Assembly: GCF_047314965.1 (NCBI RefSeq)
Contig: NZ_JBLBVK010000053.1
Coordinates: 62,001-126,000, forward strand
Source: JAVJUV01 sp047314965
GTDB lineage: Bacteria; Pseudomonadota; Alphaproteobacteria; Rhodobacterales; Rhodobacteraceae
Direction: 5' to 3'
DNA length: 64,000 nucleotides
Shown here: in pieces, positions 43,466 through 52,945 of the stretch
Numbering within the stretch: position 1 is the first letter of the stretch
Layout of the letters: each line of letters begins with the position of its first letter
The notes under the pieces: generated by a model
Databases searched by the model: none
Told to the model about the DNA's origin: nothing
What the model saw: only the letters and a program-made list of their open reading frames with translations
Translations under genes and position numbers: made by a program

Positions 43466-43622
43466 GAGGTCCTCCCGCGAGAAAAATTGTTTGACGTTAA
43501 ACTATCTGGCACATCCCGAGAGGAAAGTCACCTAGCTGGCGTTGACGCAGGGACAAAGCCGTTATGCGCAGAAGGCGCGGTCACGTGACATACGAAGCAG
43601 GTCTGTAGTGGAGCCGGACGGT

Positions 43623-44900
43623 TCAACCGTTCGCCGTCAGCGAGGCACCCCCGATGCCCCGCACCCCCTGCGTCTGCAATGACGCCACGAGTTCCCGCAT
43701 GTCCACGGCCTGCACTGTGGAGCCGTCCCGGATGGCAAGCGCCGCTGCCGTCCCCGTCGCCTGCCCCATGGTCATGCATTGCGGCATTCCGCGCACGCTG
43801 GCAAACGCCGTGGCGTCCGCGGAAATGATCCGCCCCGCGAACATCAGGTTCTCGATCTGCTTCGGAACCAGCGACCGGAACGGTATCGTGTAGTAACTGC
43901 CCTGCCCCACGATGGCGTCATGGGTCATGTCGTCGCCGCGCATCACGTCGTCGATAGGGTTGTCGCAGGCGACGATCCCATCCTCGAACTTGGTGGCGGC
44001 GGCCAGTTCGGCCCCCGTGACACGATGGACACCCTCAAGCCTCCGCGTCTCGCGCACGCCGACAGTGGGGCCAAGCTGCGTCATGCGCGCACGCTCGAAG
44101 CCGGGCACGTCCGCGCGGAGGAACTCTGCCAGTTGACGGCAACGACGGCGCCCCTCCTGCGTCGCGCGGGCGACGTCCTCGGCGCGGGTGCCATCCACGC
44201 CGCGGATCGCGACGGAATTACAGAACACCGTATTCTCGTGAAAGCCCTTCATCAGATAAAGCTGGCGCAAATCCGGATGCAGACGCCCCTCGGCAATTCC
44301 GCGTGCCGCATGCTCCCGGAAGTAGGGATCTCGTTCGGCAAACACCTTCGACCAGTCCGCGTCTTCCATCACGAACGACAGGGTTACGGCCATCATGTTG
44401 CCCCGACCGTCGCCAAGCGTGAAGGGGACACCCGCCCGGGCCGAAACGTCCCCGTCTCCCGAGCAGTCGATCACGATCCGCGGCGTCACCACGCAGGGTC
44501 CGCGCCGGTCGAAGACCTCCAGGCCACCGATACGCGCTCCATCCATGAGAGGGCGGATCACCGTTGTCCCGACATGCGTGCTGACCCTGGCCTCTTCCAG
44601 CATGTCGAACATCGCGATGGTGGCCGCATCATGATCGTACTGGATTTCCGGGCCGAAGTTCTCCAGCGCGCAGGGCCTCACCTCGGCCATCGGCGGCGCC
44701 ATTCCCATCAGCCGATCGGTCAACTCCGCCATTAGACCACCGATCGATATTCCGCAGGGAAAAGCAGCCCCCCAGGGCATACCGGGGCAGAAGGCCATCA
44801 CGCCGCCGATCTTTGGACCGGCCTCGTAAAGATGAACGTTCAGTCCGGCCCGGCCAGCCGCGACCGCCGCGCCGAAGCCGGCTGTCCCACCTCCAACCAC
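43623..44900 (-). CDS. FAD-dependent oxidoreductase (FAD_oxidored/DUF-type flavoprotein)
   Basis: 425 aa from GTG 44900. It begins at the dinucleotide-binding motif MVGGGTAGFGAAVAAGRAG, with LYEAGPKIGGVM, then IVIDCSGDGDVSARAG and NLMFAGRIISADATAFASVR, the pattern of FAD_oxidored (PF12831) enzymes. Canonical starts upstream are missing, while the open frame upstream encodes the expected strand (ERVDVAV). An ATT at 44939, eight bases after GAGAGG and one base after the DUF924 stop, would give a complete N terminus. Substrate unknown. Confidence 0.78.
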   Translation of the reverse strand: MVGGGTAGFGAAVAAGRAGLNVHLYEAGPKIGGVMAFCPGMPWGAAFPCGISIGGLMAELTDRLMGMAPPMAEVRPCALENFGPEIQYDHDAATIAMFDMLEEARVSTHVGTTVIRPLMDGARIGGLEVFDRRGPCVVTPRIVIDCSGDGDVSARAGVPFTLGDGRGNMMAVTLSFVMEDADWSKVFAERDPYFREHAARGIAEGRLHPDLRQLYLMKGFHENTVFCNSVAIRGVDGTRAEDVARATQEGRRRCRQLAEFLRADVPGFERARMTQLGPTVGVRETRRLEGVHRVTGAELAAATKFEDGIVACDNPIDDVMRGDDMTHDAIVGQGSYYTIPFRSLVPKQIENLMFAGRIISADATAFASVRGMPQCMTMGQATGTAAALAIRDGSTVQAVDMRELVASLQTQGVRGIGGASLTANG

Positions 44901-44940
44901 CGCGACATCGACGCGCTCTGAAGGGATCTCTGCGGGAATC

Positions 44941-45525
44941 TCAGGCCGCCTCTCGCGCCTTTAGTTCTTCGACCATGGCTCCGTACCCGCCCTGCTCAAG
45001 GAAGACGGCCTCGGCCGCCGGCGTCTCGCGCCCGATCGCTTCGTTCCTGTTCGGGAAGCGGCCGAACCTGCGGATTACCTCGCGATGCGCCTTGGCGTGA
45101 AGGAGATTTCCCTCTCCGGTCTCGGGCATGCGTGTCTTGATCAGCCGCACGGCCCGATCCTGGTCGGTGAGGCATTCCGAATGCACCAGCGGCATGTAGA
45201 AGAACTGGCGCGCCGGTTCATCGATCCTCAGATCCCAGCCCTTGGAAATCGCGGCTTTCGCCGCGGCACGCGCCACCTTGTCCGTGGCAAAGCTTTTCGG
45301 AGTGCCGCGGAACATGTTTCGGGGAAACTGGTCTGTCAGGATGATGTAGGCCAGCGTGCCCGATGGATACGTAAGCCACAGCGACAGCGCGCCGTGGCAT
45401 GCGGCATTGTAGGTCTCTTCAAACCTGTCACGGATCATCTGATCGAGATCCTCGCCGCCCATGTACCAGCCCTTGGGGCCGATTTCGTCCAGCCAGAACG
45501 CCAGTATCTCATCAGGGTTCGCCAT
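44941..45525 (-). CDS. DUF924 family protein
   Basis: 194 aa from ATG 45525. It reads MANPDEILAFWLDEIGPKGW, LTDQFPRNMFRGTPKSFATD, and FYMPLVHSECLTDQDRAV, the DUF924 signature. The family is a TPR-like all-alpha fold of unknown function. Its stop lies directly before the FAD oxidoreductase, suggesting coupling. Confidence 0.88.
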   Translation of the reverse strand: MANPDEILAFWLDEIGPKGWYMGGEDLDQMIRDRFEETYNAACHGALSLWLTYPSGTLAYIILTDQFPRNMFRGTPKSFATDKVARAAAKAAISKGWDLRIDEPARQFFYMPLVHSECLTDQDRAVRLIKTRMPETGEGNLLHAKAHREVIRRFGRFPNRNEAIGRETPAAEAVFLEQGGYGAMVEELKAREAA

Positions 45526-45601
45526 GGCTCCGCGTCCTTCCATAACTCTCGATCCGCCCCTGGTAGAACGAATCGTTACAATATCTTCATATTCGATCAA
45601 G

Positions 45602-46885
45602 CTAATCTCTCCCGCTCTTGGGGATTTCTTCGTCGGTGTCGACATTTTCGGCATAGAACTCCTGAGCCGCTTCCAGAACCACAGGCGTTGCCGTGGGCAG
45701 AACCGGGGCATAGCTGACCGCGTCGTAATCCTCTTCCTCGTGATAGGCCGACGGCCGCTGCGTCATGCGGTACATGACGTAGATCGACAAAACGACGAAG
45801 GTCGCGAGGAGATACATCCAGAACCCTGAGGGTCCGGCGTAGGACATCGCCCAACCGGTAAGGATCGGCCCCATGATCGCTCCCATGCCGTTCACGAAGA
45901 TCAGCCCGCCCGACGCCGCCGCCATGTCGTCGGTTCCGAGGTAGTCGTTGGTGTAGGCGATCAGAAGCGCATAAAGCGGGTTCGACATGCCTCCGATCAG
46001 GAAACCGGCGACGAGCAACGCTTCGAACATCCCTCCGAAGAATGCGCCGATCGCCGAAGCGACACCGCCCAGTACAGCAGCAGCGAGGATCAGAACGCGG
46101 CGGTCCATGCGATCCGAAAACCAGCCGAAGGGGTATTGCAGCACCATCCCGCCAAGAAAGATCGCCGAAATGAATATCGAGATCTGCGCAACGCTGAGCC
46201 CCGCCTCGGTGCCATAGACCGACGCCATGCCAAACTGCGCTGCGAATACCATTCCCATGATGAACATGCCGACGATACCCGTGGGCGAGACCTCGTAGAG
46301 CTGCCGGAGGGACATCGCCTTTGTCGTCTCGAAGGCCGGGGTTGGCGTCACCGACAACAGGATCGGAGCGAACGACAGCGACACCAGGACGGACGGGATC
46401 ACGAACAGAACGAACCCGGCAGGGTCCGCAACGTTCAGAAGGGCCTGGCTGATGACGATCCCTGTCATCTGGACGATCATGTAAAGCGACAGCGCCTTGC
46501 CGCGCGTCTGGTTCGTGGACGCGTTGTTCAGCCAGCTTTCCGCCGTCACATAGACGCCAGAGAACGAGAATCCGAAAACCACGCGCAACAGGATCCACGC
46601 CCAGGGTTCCGTGATCGTCGGATACAGGATCAGCACGGCCGAGATGAACGATCCCAGTGCCGCGAATACGCGAATGTGCCCCACGCGCCGGATCATCTCC
46701 GGGGCCATGCGTGAGCCGAAAAGGAAACCCACGAAATAAGCCGAGGTGATAATCGAAAGTTCCGAGGTCGAGAAATCCTCGATTGCGCCGCGGATTCCCA
46801 TCAGCGACCCCTGAAGACCGTTTCCGATCATCAGCAGCAACATCCCCAAAAGGAGAGCCCATGCGCTTTTGAAGACCTGCCACAT
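45602..46885 (-). CDS. MFS transporter, YcaD-like
   Basis: 427 aa, twelve hydrophobic segments. GIRGAIEDFSTSELSIITSA, the A-type loop FLFGSRMAPEMIRRVGHIRV, GVYVTAESWLNNAS and the mid-loop GWFSDRMDRRVLI fit the YcaD-type major facilitators. The C-terminal tail of about 50 residues is cytoplasmic and acidic. Substrate unknown. Confidence 0.87.
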   Translation of the reverse strand: MWQVFKSAWALLLGMLLLMIGNGLQGSLMGIRGAIEDFSTSELSIITSAYFVGFLFGSRMAPEMIRRVGHIRVFAALGSFISAVLILYPTITEPWAWILLRVVFGFSFSGVYVTAESWLNNASTNQTRGKALSLYMIVQMTGIVISQALLNVADPAGFVLFVIPSVLVSLSFAPILLSVTPTPAFETTKAMSLRQLYEVSPTGIVGMFIMGMVFAAQFGMASVYGTEAGLSVAQISIFISAIFLGGMVLQYPFGWFSDRMDRRVLILAAAVLGGVASAIGAFFGGMFEALLVAGFLIGGMSNPLYALLIAYTNDYLGTDDMAAASGGLIFVNGMGAIMGPILTGWAMSYAGPSGFWMYLLATFVVLSIYVMYRMTQRPSAYHEEEDYDAVSYAPVLPTATPVVLEAAQEFYAENVDTDEEIPKSGRD

Positions 46886-46969
46886 TGGCCTGATCCGCTT
46901 GCCTCTACTCGGGCCCTACCGGGTAGGCCCCATCATGACGCGTCTTGGTGCGACCGATTCTGTCGGTTT

Positions 46970-48034
46970 TCAGCCGTGTGGCAGAAGAAGAGAAGCATCT
47001 CCATAGGAAAAGAACCGGTATCGGCGGGAAATCGCGTGATCATAGATTTCGCGGATTCGGTCCGATCCCATGAAGGCAGACACCAGCATCATCAGCGTCG
47101 ATTTCGGCAGATGGAAGTTGGTCATCAACCCATCCGCAATCCGGAACCGATAGCCCGGAGTAATGAATATGTCGGTCGCACCCTCCCACGCGCCAAGGGC
47201 TCCGTCTTCGGATGCGGCGGTCTCGATCAGCCGCATCGCCGTAGTTCCAACAGGGATGATCCGTCCCCCCGCCGCCCGGGTCGCGTTGATCTCGGCGGCG
47301 GCTTCTGCGGTGATCCTGCCGCGCTCGGAATGCATCTTGTGCTGACTGACGTCGTCGGTCTTGACGGGAAGAAACGTCCCTGCCCCGACATGCAGCGTGA
47401 CGAAGGTACGCTCGATACCAGCGGCATCCAGCGCCGCAATCAAGGCCTCGTCGAAATGCAGCGACGCCGTCGGCGCCGCCACTGCGCCCTGCTCGCGCGC
47501 CCAGATGGTCTGGTAGTCTTCCTTGTCCTGCGCGTCCGACTTGCGCTTCCCTTCGATGTAAGGCGGAAGCGGCATGGCGCCGGCCTCGGCCAGTGCCGCG
47601 TCGAAATCGTCACCGGCGACGTTGAACCGCAGATAGGCCACACCGTCGCCGCGAGCCTCGACGATCGCCGAGAGCGCCTCGGAAAACACGACATCTTCGC
47701 CGTCCCGAACCTTCTTCAAAGGCTTCAGCAAGGCCGACCATGTGCCGTCAGCCCTCGGCTCCAGCAGCGTGGCCTCGATTCGTGCCTCCGTCGGCCCCTC
47801 CGGACCGGTCCTCCGACGCAGCCCCGAGAGCCGCGCCGGGATTACCCTCGTGTCGTTCAGCACCAACCGATCCCCGCGCCGCAGGAAGGACGGCAGGTCG
47901 ATGGAGCGGGCATCGGTTATGCTCTCGGGCGTCGCCACCAGCAGGCGCGACGAAGACCTTGGTCGCGCGGGCCTTGTCGCGATCAACTCGTCAGGAAGAT
48001 CGAAATCGAAATCACTGAGTTTCACAGTCGTCAT
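46970..48034 (-). CDS. queA: S-adenosylmethionine:tRNA ribosyltransferase-isomerase
   Basis: 354 aa with FDFDLPDELIATRPARPRSS, RLVLNDTRVIPARL, SLHFDEALIAALDAAGI, TLHVGAGTFLPVK and MTNFHLPKSTLMMLVSAFMG. QueA transfers the ribosyl of SAM to preQ1-tRNA to form epoxyqueuosine. The ATG overlaps the upstream stop in ATGA. No tgt is adjacent on this side. Confidence 0.96.
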   Translation of the reverse strand: MTTVKLSDFDFDLPDELIATRPARPRSSSRLLVATPESITDARSIDLPSFLRRGDRLVLNDTRVIPARLSGLRRRTGPEGPTEARIEATLLEPRADGTWSALLKPLKKVRDGEDVVFSEALSAIVEARGDGVAYLRFNVAGDDFDAALAEAGAMPLPPYIEGKRKSDAQDKEDYQTIWAREQGAVAAPTASLHFDEALIAALDAAGIERTFVTLHVGAGTFLPVKTDDVSQHKMHSERGRITAEAAAEINATRAAGGRIIPVGTTAMRLIETAASEDGALGAWEGATDIFITPGYRFRIADGLMTNFHLPKSTLMMLVSAFMGSDRIREIYDHAISRRYRFFSYGDASLLLPHG

Positions 48035-51000
48035 TCTCCGGACCGCTGACCACGGAAGATGCGGCGCAACGCGCCCGGGGCAAGGATCGACAGCGGATTC
48101 ACGGAAACCTCGGGCGCTGACGCCGGTCCCGTCATGCGGTAGTTGAATCCAAACAGCCCCTCGCCACGCCGAGAGACCGCCGCCCCTATTCCGTTGACGA
48201 AATAGACGGGTGAGATCACCCCGCGGATATCCATCCGCTTCGAGACGAAATCATAAATTCCGTCGGCCGAGATTCCCAAAGACCCGCCGACGGCTGCGGC
48301 CTCGGTCAGGGTCAGTCGCTCGCGCGTGAGCCGGAACTTCCCATCAACGGAGCTGAAAAGGATGCCCGGTCCCGCCAACTGATCCAGAAGACCAACCACG
48401 CTGACGGCATCCAGGAGACCTGCCAGAGCAGGCACCCGACGCAATCGGAGACCTTCCACCAGGAACTGACCGTCATAGGTGCCGGCGGTGGCACCACGGA
48501 CCGGCGTCAGGACAAGATCCAGTGTTCCCCCCCGGGCGTTCGGGGTCAGGCCAGCATCCCGGATTGCTCCGCCTGCGTCATCGGACTGGATCCGGACTGC
48601 CGTGCCCGCGTTTGCAGGCGCAAGCGTGCCGCGCACGGGCGTGGCGCCATTCAACCGCGCCTCGAATGTGCCCGACAACCCTGCCCTGCCACGCTGAAAA
48701 CTCCCGCGAACCGGAGCCAGCGAGACACTGTCCGTCACCACAAGTTCGGTCAGCGAAATGTCGAAGGGTGCTCCATCGCCGGGACCGCTGTTGCCTTCGG
48801 GCAAACCGCGAAGGTCCAACCGGCCTTCGGTCACCTTGACAGCCGGCGCCGCGCCCCCATCTCGGGCCGTGATCTCCACACTCCCGTCAAGCCAGCCGCC
48901 GACCTTAACGCTATCGAACACGGCCCCCTCGAAGCCGCCGCCTTGACCCAGCATTATGCGACCATCCAGAGCGAGACCCGCCGCAGACAACGACAGGCCT
49001 TCAACAACGGGAGTTTCGCCAAGCTGAGCTGCCAGGTCAAAACCGCCCCTCTCGCCCGCCGCCTTGCGCCAACCCAATCCGTCGATGCTCATGGAAAGCC
49101 CTGACAAATCCGAACTGAGGCTGAGCTGCGGCGGCGCACCGGGCGGTAAATCCAGCCGGAACTGTCCGGTTCCCCGCCCACCGATCAAGCCCTCCGGCAA
49201 GGGAATATCCAGCGCCTTCATGGTTTCTTCCGACAGGACAACCGTACCTTCGACCCAGCCTCCATTTGTCGCCGCTTCGCCCAATGGCTGACGCCAGCCT
49301 GCCTGCAGGGGTACGCCGTCCAGCATGAAAGGACCGTCTAGCCGGACCTCTTCGGTCGTTACATCCAGAGCGATGCGGTCCGCGCTCAGAAGCCGCCCCG
49401 CCGCAATCCTGTCTGATGAGACCCCGCGCAGTTCTGCAGTGACGGAATAATCGATGTCGTCGCGTCCGATACGCCCTGCCAGAGGCAGCACGATCCGGGC
49501 TTCCGCGCGCGCATCCGCTGTCGCCAGATCGGGGCTCCTCCTCGCGCGATCCATGATCCGCAGAGGCGGGTTGTTCAGAATCTCCAGAGCCGCATCCAGC
49601 GGACCCGCGGCATTGAGCGCGATCTCGCCCGTTGCCGGCTTTTGCCGCACGTCCGGAACAACGAAGGCCGAGCCCGAAGCATCGAGAACGCCACGTCGTC
49701 CGGAATCTATCCAGCCCTCGTCCAGGAACAGCGCAAACCTTTTGTCCAGCAGCGTGGCACGACCCGCCGCCCCGGTCAGAAGCGGCATCTGCTTCAGAAA
49801 ACTGACGTCGCCCCCGTCGAATTCGAAGCTGAGGATCGTATCGGGCTTTTCACCGGGTTTGAAACGAAAGCCCGCCGACACATCTCGCAGGGTTCCCGTT
49901 CGGAGGTTGTCGGCAAGCCAGCCCCGCGTCACGGGTGAAACGACTATGGGCCAGTGAGCAAGAACACGTTCGGAAGTGATAGCCGGGCTCTGGGCATCCA
50001 CTGAAACATGCCAGCCATCCTCCTCGGCGCTGACACGAGCCTTCGCGCGAATTTGCGCCTCTTCCTTGTCCAGGGCGACCTGTCCGATTTCAACGGTGAA
50101 CGGGTCCAGCCGAAGCCTCAGATCTGCCCGAAGGCCTGACAAGGCAAGCGGCTCCTCGAAAACCCCTTCGCCCCCGTATTCCAGCGCGGAGACATTGAAC
50201 TGCCCGAGAAACGCGCGCGGCCATGGACCCGACAATTCAGCAAGATAAGTATGTCCGGTCGCTGCAAGCCGACCGTACTCCGAGACAACGGCCAAGTCCG
50301 AAAAGTCGATCCTTTGCCGTGCGGGGTCAAACGTGAAATAGGTGCGCGCCGAAGAGAACGCGACCGGTTGTACATCCGGAAGCGGCTGCAGCGCTCCGGC
50401 CCCAATATCGAGTGTCCCGGCAAAGGCAGAAACCGCACCATCGGCAGCGATCTCGGTGCGAACCGAACCTGAAAGGGGGGCGTCCAGAACCCCCAGCCAG
50501 GCAAGGACAGGCGACTGGAGCGCGATGTCCGCCGCCGGCATCCGTGCAACCGTTGCACCGAGAGAGACCCCCGATGTCGAAAGGTTGCGGGCGACCGAAA
50601 CCTGGATCTCGGCCACGTCATCAGTCCCGTTGAAGACATCCGAGACAAGCGTGAGCGTGGTGGCGCGATCGGCGCGGCGCAGGATCAGCGTCGCGTTGGT
50701 CGCCTGCCAGATCCGGCCGGAGCGCGCATCTTCGAGACTGAGAACGATACCGCCCGCCTCGACCGTCTCAAGCGAGGAGAGCGCCGGCGCGGAAAAAACC
50801 TCATCGACGAGGTTCAGAAGACCCGGAACGCTTCGCGCACCCGTTTCCCCGCTTTGTCCGGCCGCGAAAGCGAATTCGCCCGACGCGGTACGGCGCAGCG
50901 TGATCTGTGCTCCGGTCAGTTCCAGCTGGGAAGCCGCCAGCTCTCCCCGCAGCAACCGTCCCGGCGACAACGTGGCGCGCAAGGTGTTCAGAACAGCCAC

Positions 51001-51330
51001 CGCGCCTCCCGCAGGGTTACCGATGGCAACGTCATTCATCCTGACACGGGGAATGCCGTCCCGTGCAACACCAAGCCTGATATCGCCGATGCGCACCTGA
51101 CCGTCGCCCAGCCGCGCGTTCACCGCGGCCTCGACCCGAGCCTTGACCATCTCCGGCATCGGCACGGTCCGGCCCGAAAGCGACAGGAAGAGAATTGAAA
51201 GGATCACGCAGGCAAGGAAAAGGGAAGCGACCATGCCAAGACCGATCCTGCCATGCCGGATGCGGCGCGGCAGAGGACGGGCCAGCTCCGGCACTTCCTC
51301 GGTAGTTTCCTGCTCGACCGACTTGTTCAT
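48031..51330 (-). CDS. Large AsmA/YhdP-like envelope protein (DUF3971)
   Basis: 1099 aa from ATG 51330. One transmembrane helix lies near residues 33-57 (MVASLFLACVILSILFLSL). A long periplasmic beta-rich region with repeated short strands follows, and the DUF3971-like part contains VSPVTRGWLADNLRTGTLRD and a C-terminal AsmA_2-like stretch (LTEAAAVGGSLGISADGIYD). Such proteins bridge inner and outer membranes and move phospholipids. Stop overlaps queA start. An alternate TTG is at 51387. Confidence 0.82.
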   Translation of the reverse strand: MNKSVEQETTEEVPELARPLPRRIRHGRIGLGMVASLFLACVILSILFLSLSGRTVPMPEMVKARVEAAVNARLGDGQVRIGDIRLGVARDGIPRVRMNDVAIGNPAGGAVAVLNTLRATLSPGRLLRGELAASQLELTGAQITLRRTASGEFAFAAGQSGETGARSVPGLLNLVDEVFSAPALSSLETVEAGGIVLSLEDARSGRIWQATNATLILRRADRATTLTLVSDVFNGTDDVAEIQVSVARNLSTSGVSLGATVARMPAADIALQSPVLAWLGVLDAPLSGSVRTEIAADGAVSAFAGTLDIGAGALQPLPDVQPVAFSSARTYFTFDPARQRIDFSDLAVVSEYGRLAATGHTYLAELSGPWPRAFLGQFNVSALEYGGEGVFEEPLALSGLRADLRLRLDPFTVEIGQVALDKEEAQIRAKARVSAEEDGWHVSVDAQSPAITSERVLAHWPIVVSPVTRGWLADNLRTGTLRDVSAGFRFKPGEKPDTILSFEFDGGDVSFLKQMPLLTGAAGRATLLDKRFALFLDEGWIDSGRRGVLDASGSAFVVPDVRQKPATGEIALNAAGPLDAALEILNNPPLRIMDRARRSPDLATADARAEARIVLPLAGRIGRDDIDYSVTAELRGVSSDRIAAGRLLSADRIALDVTTEEVRLDGPFMLDGVPLQAGWRQPLGEAATNGGWVEGTVVLSEETMKALDIPLPEGLIGGRGTGQFRLDLPPGAPPQLSLSSDLSGLSMSIDGLGWRKAAGERGGFDLAAQLGETPVVEGLSLSAAGLALDGRIMLGQGGGFEGAVFDSVKVGGWLDGSVEITARDGGAAPAVKVTEGRLDLRGLPEGNSGPGDGAPFDISLTELVVTDSVSLAPVRGSFQRGRAGLSGTFEARLNGATPVRGTLAPANAGTAVRIQSDDAGGAIRDAGLTPNARGGTLDLVLTPVRGATAGTYDGQFLVEGLRLRRVPALAGLLDAVSVVGLLDQLAGPGILFSSVDGKFRLTRERLTLTEAAAVGGSLGISADGIYDFVSKRMDIRGVISPVYFVNGIGAAVSRRGEGLFGFNYRMTGPASAPEVSVNPLSILAPGALRRIFRGQRSGE

Positions 51331-51428
51331 TTTCTCATCTGCGCGATGGCTGACCTTTATTCTTGACCGATATGCCCTAAAACCCAACAGGCATTTGTGT
51401 CACATATCCGCTAGACGAGGGACCCACC

Positions 51429-51887
51429 ATGAGCCTTGAAGGCAATAACGCACCCGATTTCTCCCTTCCACGCGACGGCGGCGGCGAGATCACGCTGTCG
51501 AAGCTCTATCCGAGAAAGGTCGTTCTCTACTTCTATCCGAAGGACGACACGTCCGGCTGTACGAAGGAAGCGCAGGGCTTCACCGAACGCAAGGCGGAGT
51601 TCGATGCCGCAGGAGCGGTCGTCGTAGGCGTCTCGAAGGACACGGCCGCAAAACACGACAAGTTCATCGCCAAATACGAGCTCGACGTCATCCTCGCCTC
51701 GGATGCCGAAGGCGACGTCTGCGAACGCTACGGAACCTGGGTCGAGAAGAGCATGTACGGCAAGTCATACATGGGCATAGAACGCGCGACATTCCTCATC
51801 GATGGCGACGGCACTGTCCTGAAGGAGTGGCGCAAGGTTAAGGTGCCGGGTCATGTGGATGAAGTTCTCGAGGCTTTGAAGGGCTAG
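51429..51887 (+). CDS. bcp: Thioredoxin-dependent thiol peroxidase (BCP-type peroxiredoxin)
   Basis: 152 aa with VLYFYPKDDTSGCTKEAQGF, where the peroxidatic Cys lies in TSGC, and GVSKDTAAKHDKFIAKYEL. It reduces H2O2 and alkyl hydroperoxides with thioredoxin. A second Cys (DVCERYG) is present in the middle. The hairpin repeat copy C follows its stop. Confidence 0.93.
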   Translation: MSLEGNNAPDFSLPRDGGGEITLSKLYPRKVVLYFYPKDDTSGCTKEAQGFTERKAEFDAAGAVVVGVSKDTAAKHDKFIAKYELDVILASDAEGDVCERYGTWVEKSMYGKSYMGIERATFLIDGDGTVLKEWRKVKVPGHVDEVLEALKG

Positions 51888-51889
51888 TC

Positions 51890-51963
51890 ATCGCCGCCTT
51901 CAGCGGCGACCAGCCGGGGGCGCCGTCCACCGCCCCCAGCCGGATTTTCCCCAGGAAGAAAGA
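51890..51963 (-). repeat. Bipartite hairpin intergenic repeat, copy C (inverted)
   Basis: On the minus strand it reads CTTTCTTCCTGGGGAAAATC, then a GC-rich hairpin and a second hairpin CGCCGC/GCGGCG (51892-51897/51903-51908). The order of motif, first hairpin and second hairpin matches copy A (10451-10526). Confidence 0.6.
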
Positions 51964-51971
51964 CATATGGC

Positions 51972-52784
51972 ATGGCATCCACGCTGACAGAGATGGCCAT
52001 CGAGGTCCTTTCGACCGCCGACGGGCGCGAAAAAACGGCTCTGTCCCGTGCGCACGCCGCGCGCTGGTTCGCCGCCCGTGAGGCCGGCGACACGATCCCG
52101 GTCGGCACCGCGGAGCCGCCCCTCCAACCTGCCCGCCCTGAGGAACCCGAGCTTCTGGACCCTCGCGACGTGCCCAAACGCAAGCCGGGATCGCCGCAGG
52201 GTCGGATCGCGCTGCTGCACGCCGTGGCGCATATCGAGCTCAACGCCGTCGACCTGCACTGGGACATTATCGCCCGTTTCGGCCACGTGCCGATGCCGAT
52301 CGGTTTCTACGACGACTGGGTCAAGGCTGCGGACGAGGAATCCAAGCATTTCAACCTTGTCTCGGATTGCCTCGAAGCGCTTGGAAGCCATTACGGCGCT
52401 CTCCCCGCCCATGCCGGCATGTGGCGGGCTGCCGAGGATACCGCCAACGACATTCTCGGGCGCCTCGCAGTCGTTCCCATGGTTCTGGAGGCGCGTGGTC
52501 TGGACGTCACGCCCGGTATGATCGAGATTTTCAGGAAGGCAGGTGACACGAGAGCCATCGCCGCTCTCGAAACGATCTATGCCGAAGAGGTCGGGCACGT
52601 GGCCTATGGATCGAAGTGGTTTCACTTCCTCTGCGGCCGCGGCGACCTGGATCCAAAACCGGTTTTCCACGATCTAGTCCGGAAATACTTCCACGGCCCG
52701 CTGAAGCCTCCTTTCAATGAAGAGAAACGCGCCGAAGCCGGCCTGCCCCCGGATTTCTATTGGCCGCTCAGCAAAACCGGCTGA
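51972..52784 (+). CDS. DUF455 family ferritin-like protein
   Basis: 270 aa with the DUF455 di-iron pattern: LLHAVAHIELNAVDLHWDII, DDWVKAADEESKHFNLVSDC and TIYAEEVGHVAYGSKWF, which supply Glu/His ligands in a four-helix bundle. The family is related to MiaE-like hydroxylases; the substrate is unknown. Confidence 0.87.
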   Translation: MASTLTEMAIEVLSTADGREKTALSRAHAARWFAAREAGDTIPVGTAEPPLQPARPEEPELLDPRDVPKRKPGSPQGRIALLHAVAHIELNAVDLHWDIIARFGHVPMPIGFYDDWVKAADEESKHFNLVSDCLEALGSHYGALPAHAGMWRAAEDTANDILGRLAVVPMVLEARGLDVTPGMIEIFRKAGDTRAIAALETIYAEEVGHVAYGSKWFHFLCGRGDLDPKPVFHDLVRKYFHGPLKPPFNEEKRAEAGLPPDFYWPLSKTG

Positions 52785-52884
52785 GGTTCGGCGAATTCCC
52801 GCCGAAACGAGCAGGTTTGTGCGGCGCATACGCCCGCATGGGACAGTAAGGTTGCCTGATTTTTCCACAGCCGTTAACACTTCG

Positions 52885-52915
52885 GCAGCCCACGCCCGAC
52901 ACAAGGCCGGGCTGC
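52885..52915 (+). promoter_or_regulatory. Leader hairpin upstream of the M23 gene
   Basis: GCAGCCC (52885-52891) pairs with GGGCTGC (52909-52915), 30 bases before the GTG start. Confidence 0.3.
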
Positions 52916-52945
52916 GGGGGATATCAACGGGTTAGGGACCAACCT

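Noticed and set aside
41990..43588. 532-codon plus-strand ORF antisense to lpdA
   Set aside because: Shadow of lpdA, rich in His/Asp/Leu from reverse codons.
45597..46883. 428-codon same-strand ORF overlapping the MFS gene
   Set aside because: Frame-shifted reading of a clear 12-TM transporter; Arg/Gly-rich and soluble.
52781..52808. Terminator after the DUF455 gene
   Set aside because: A TTCGGCG/CGCCGAA hairpin is present but lacks a T-tract and is short.
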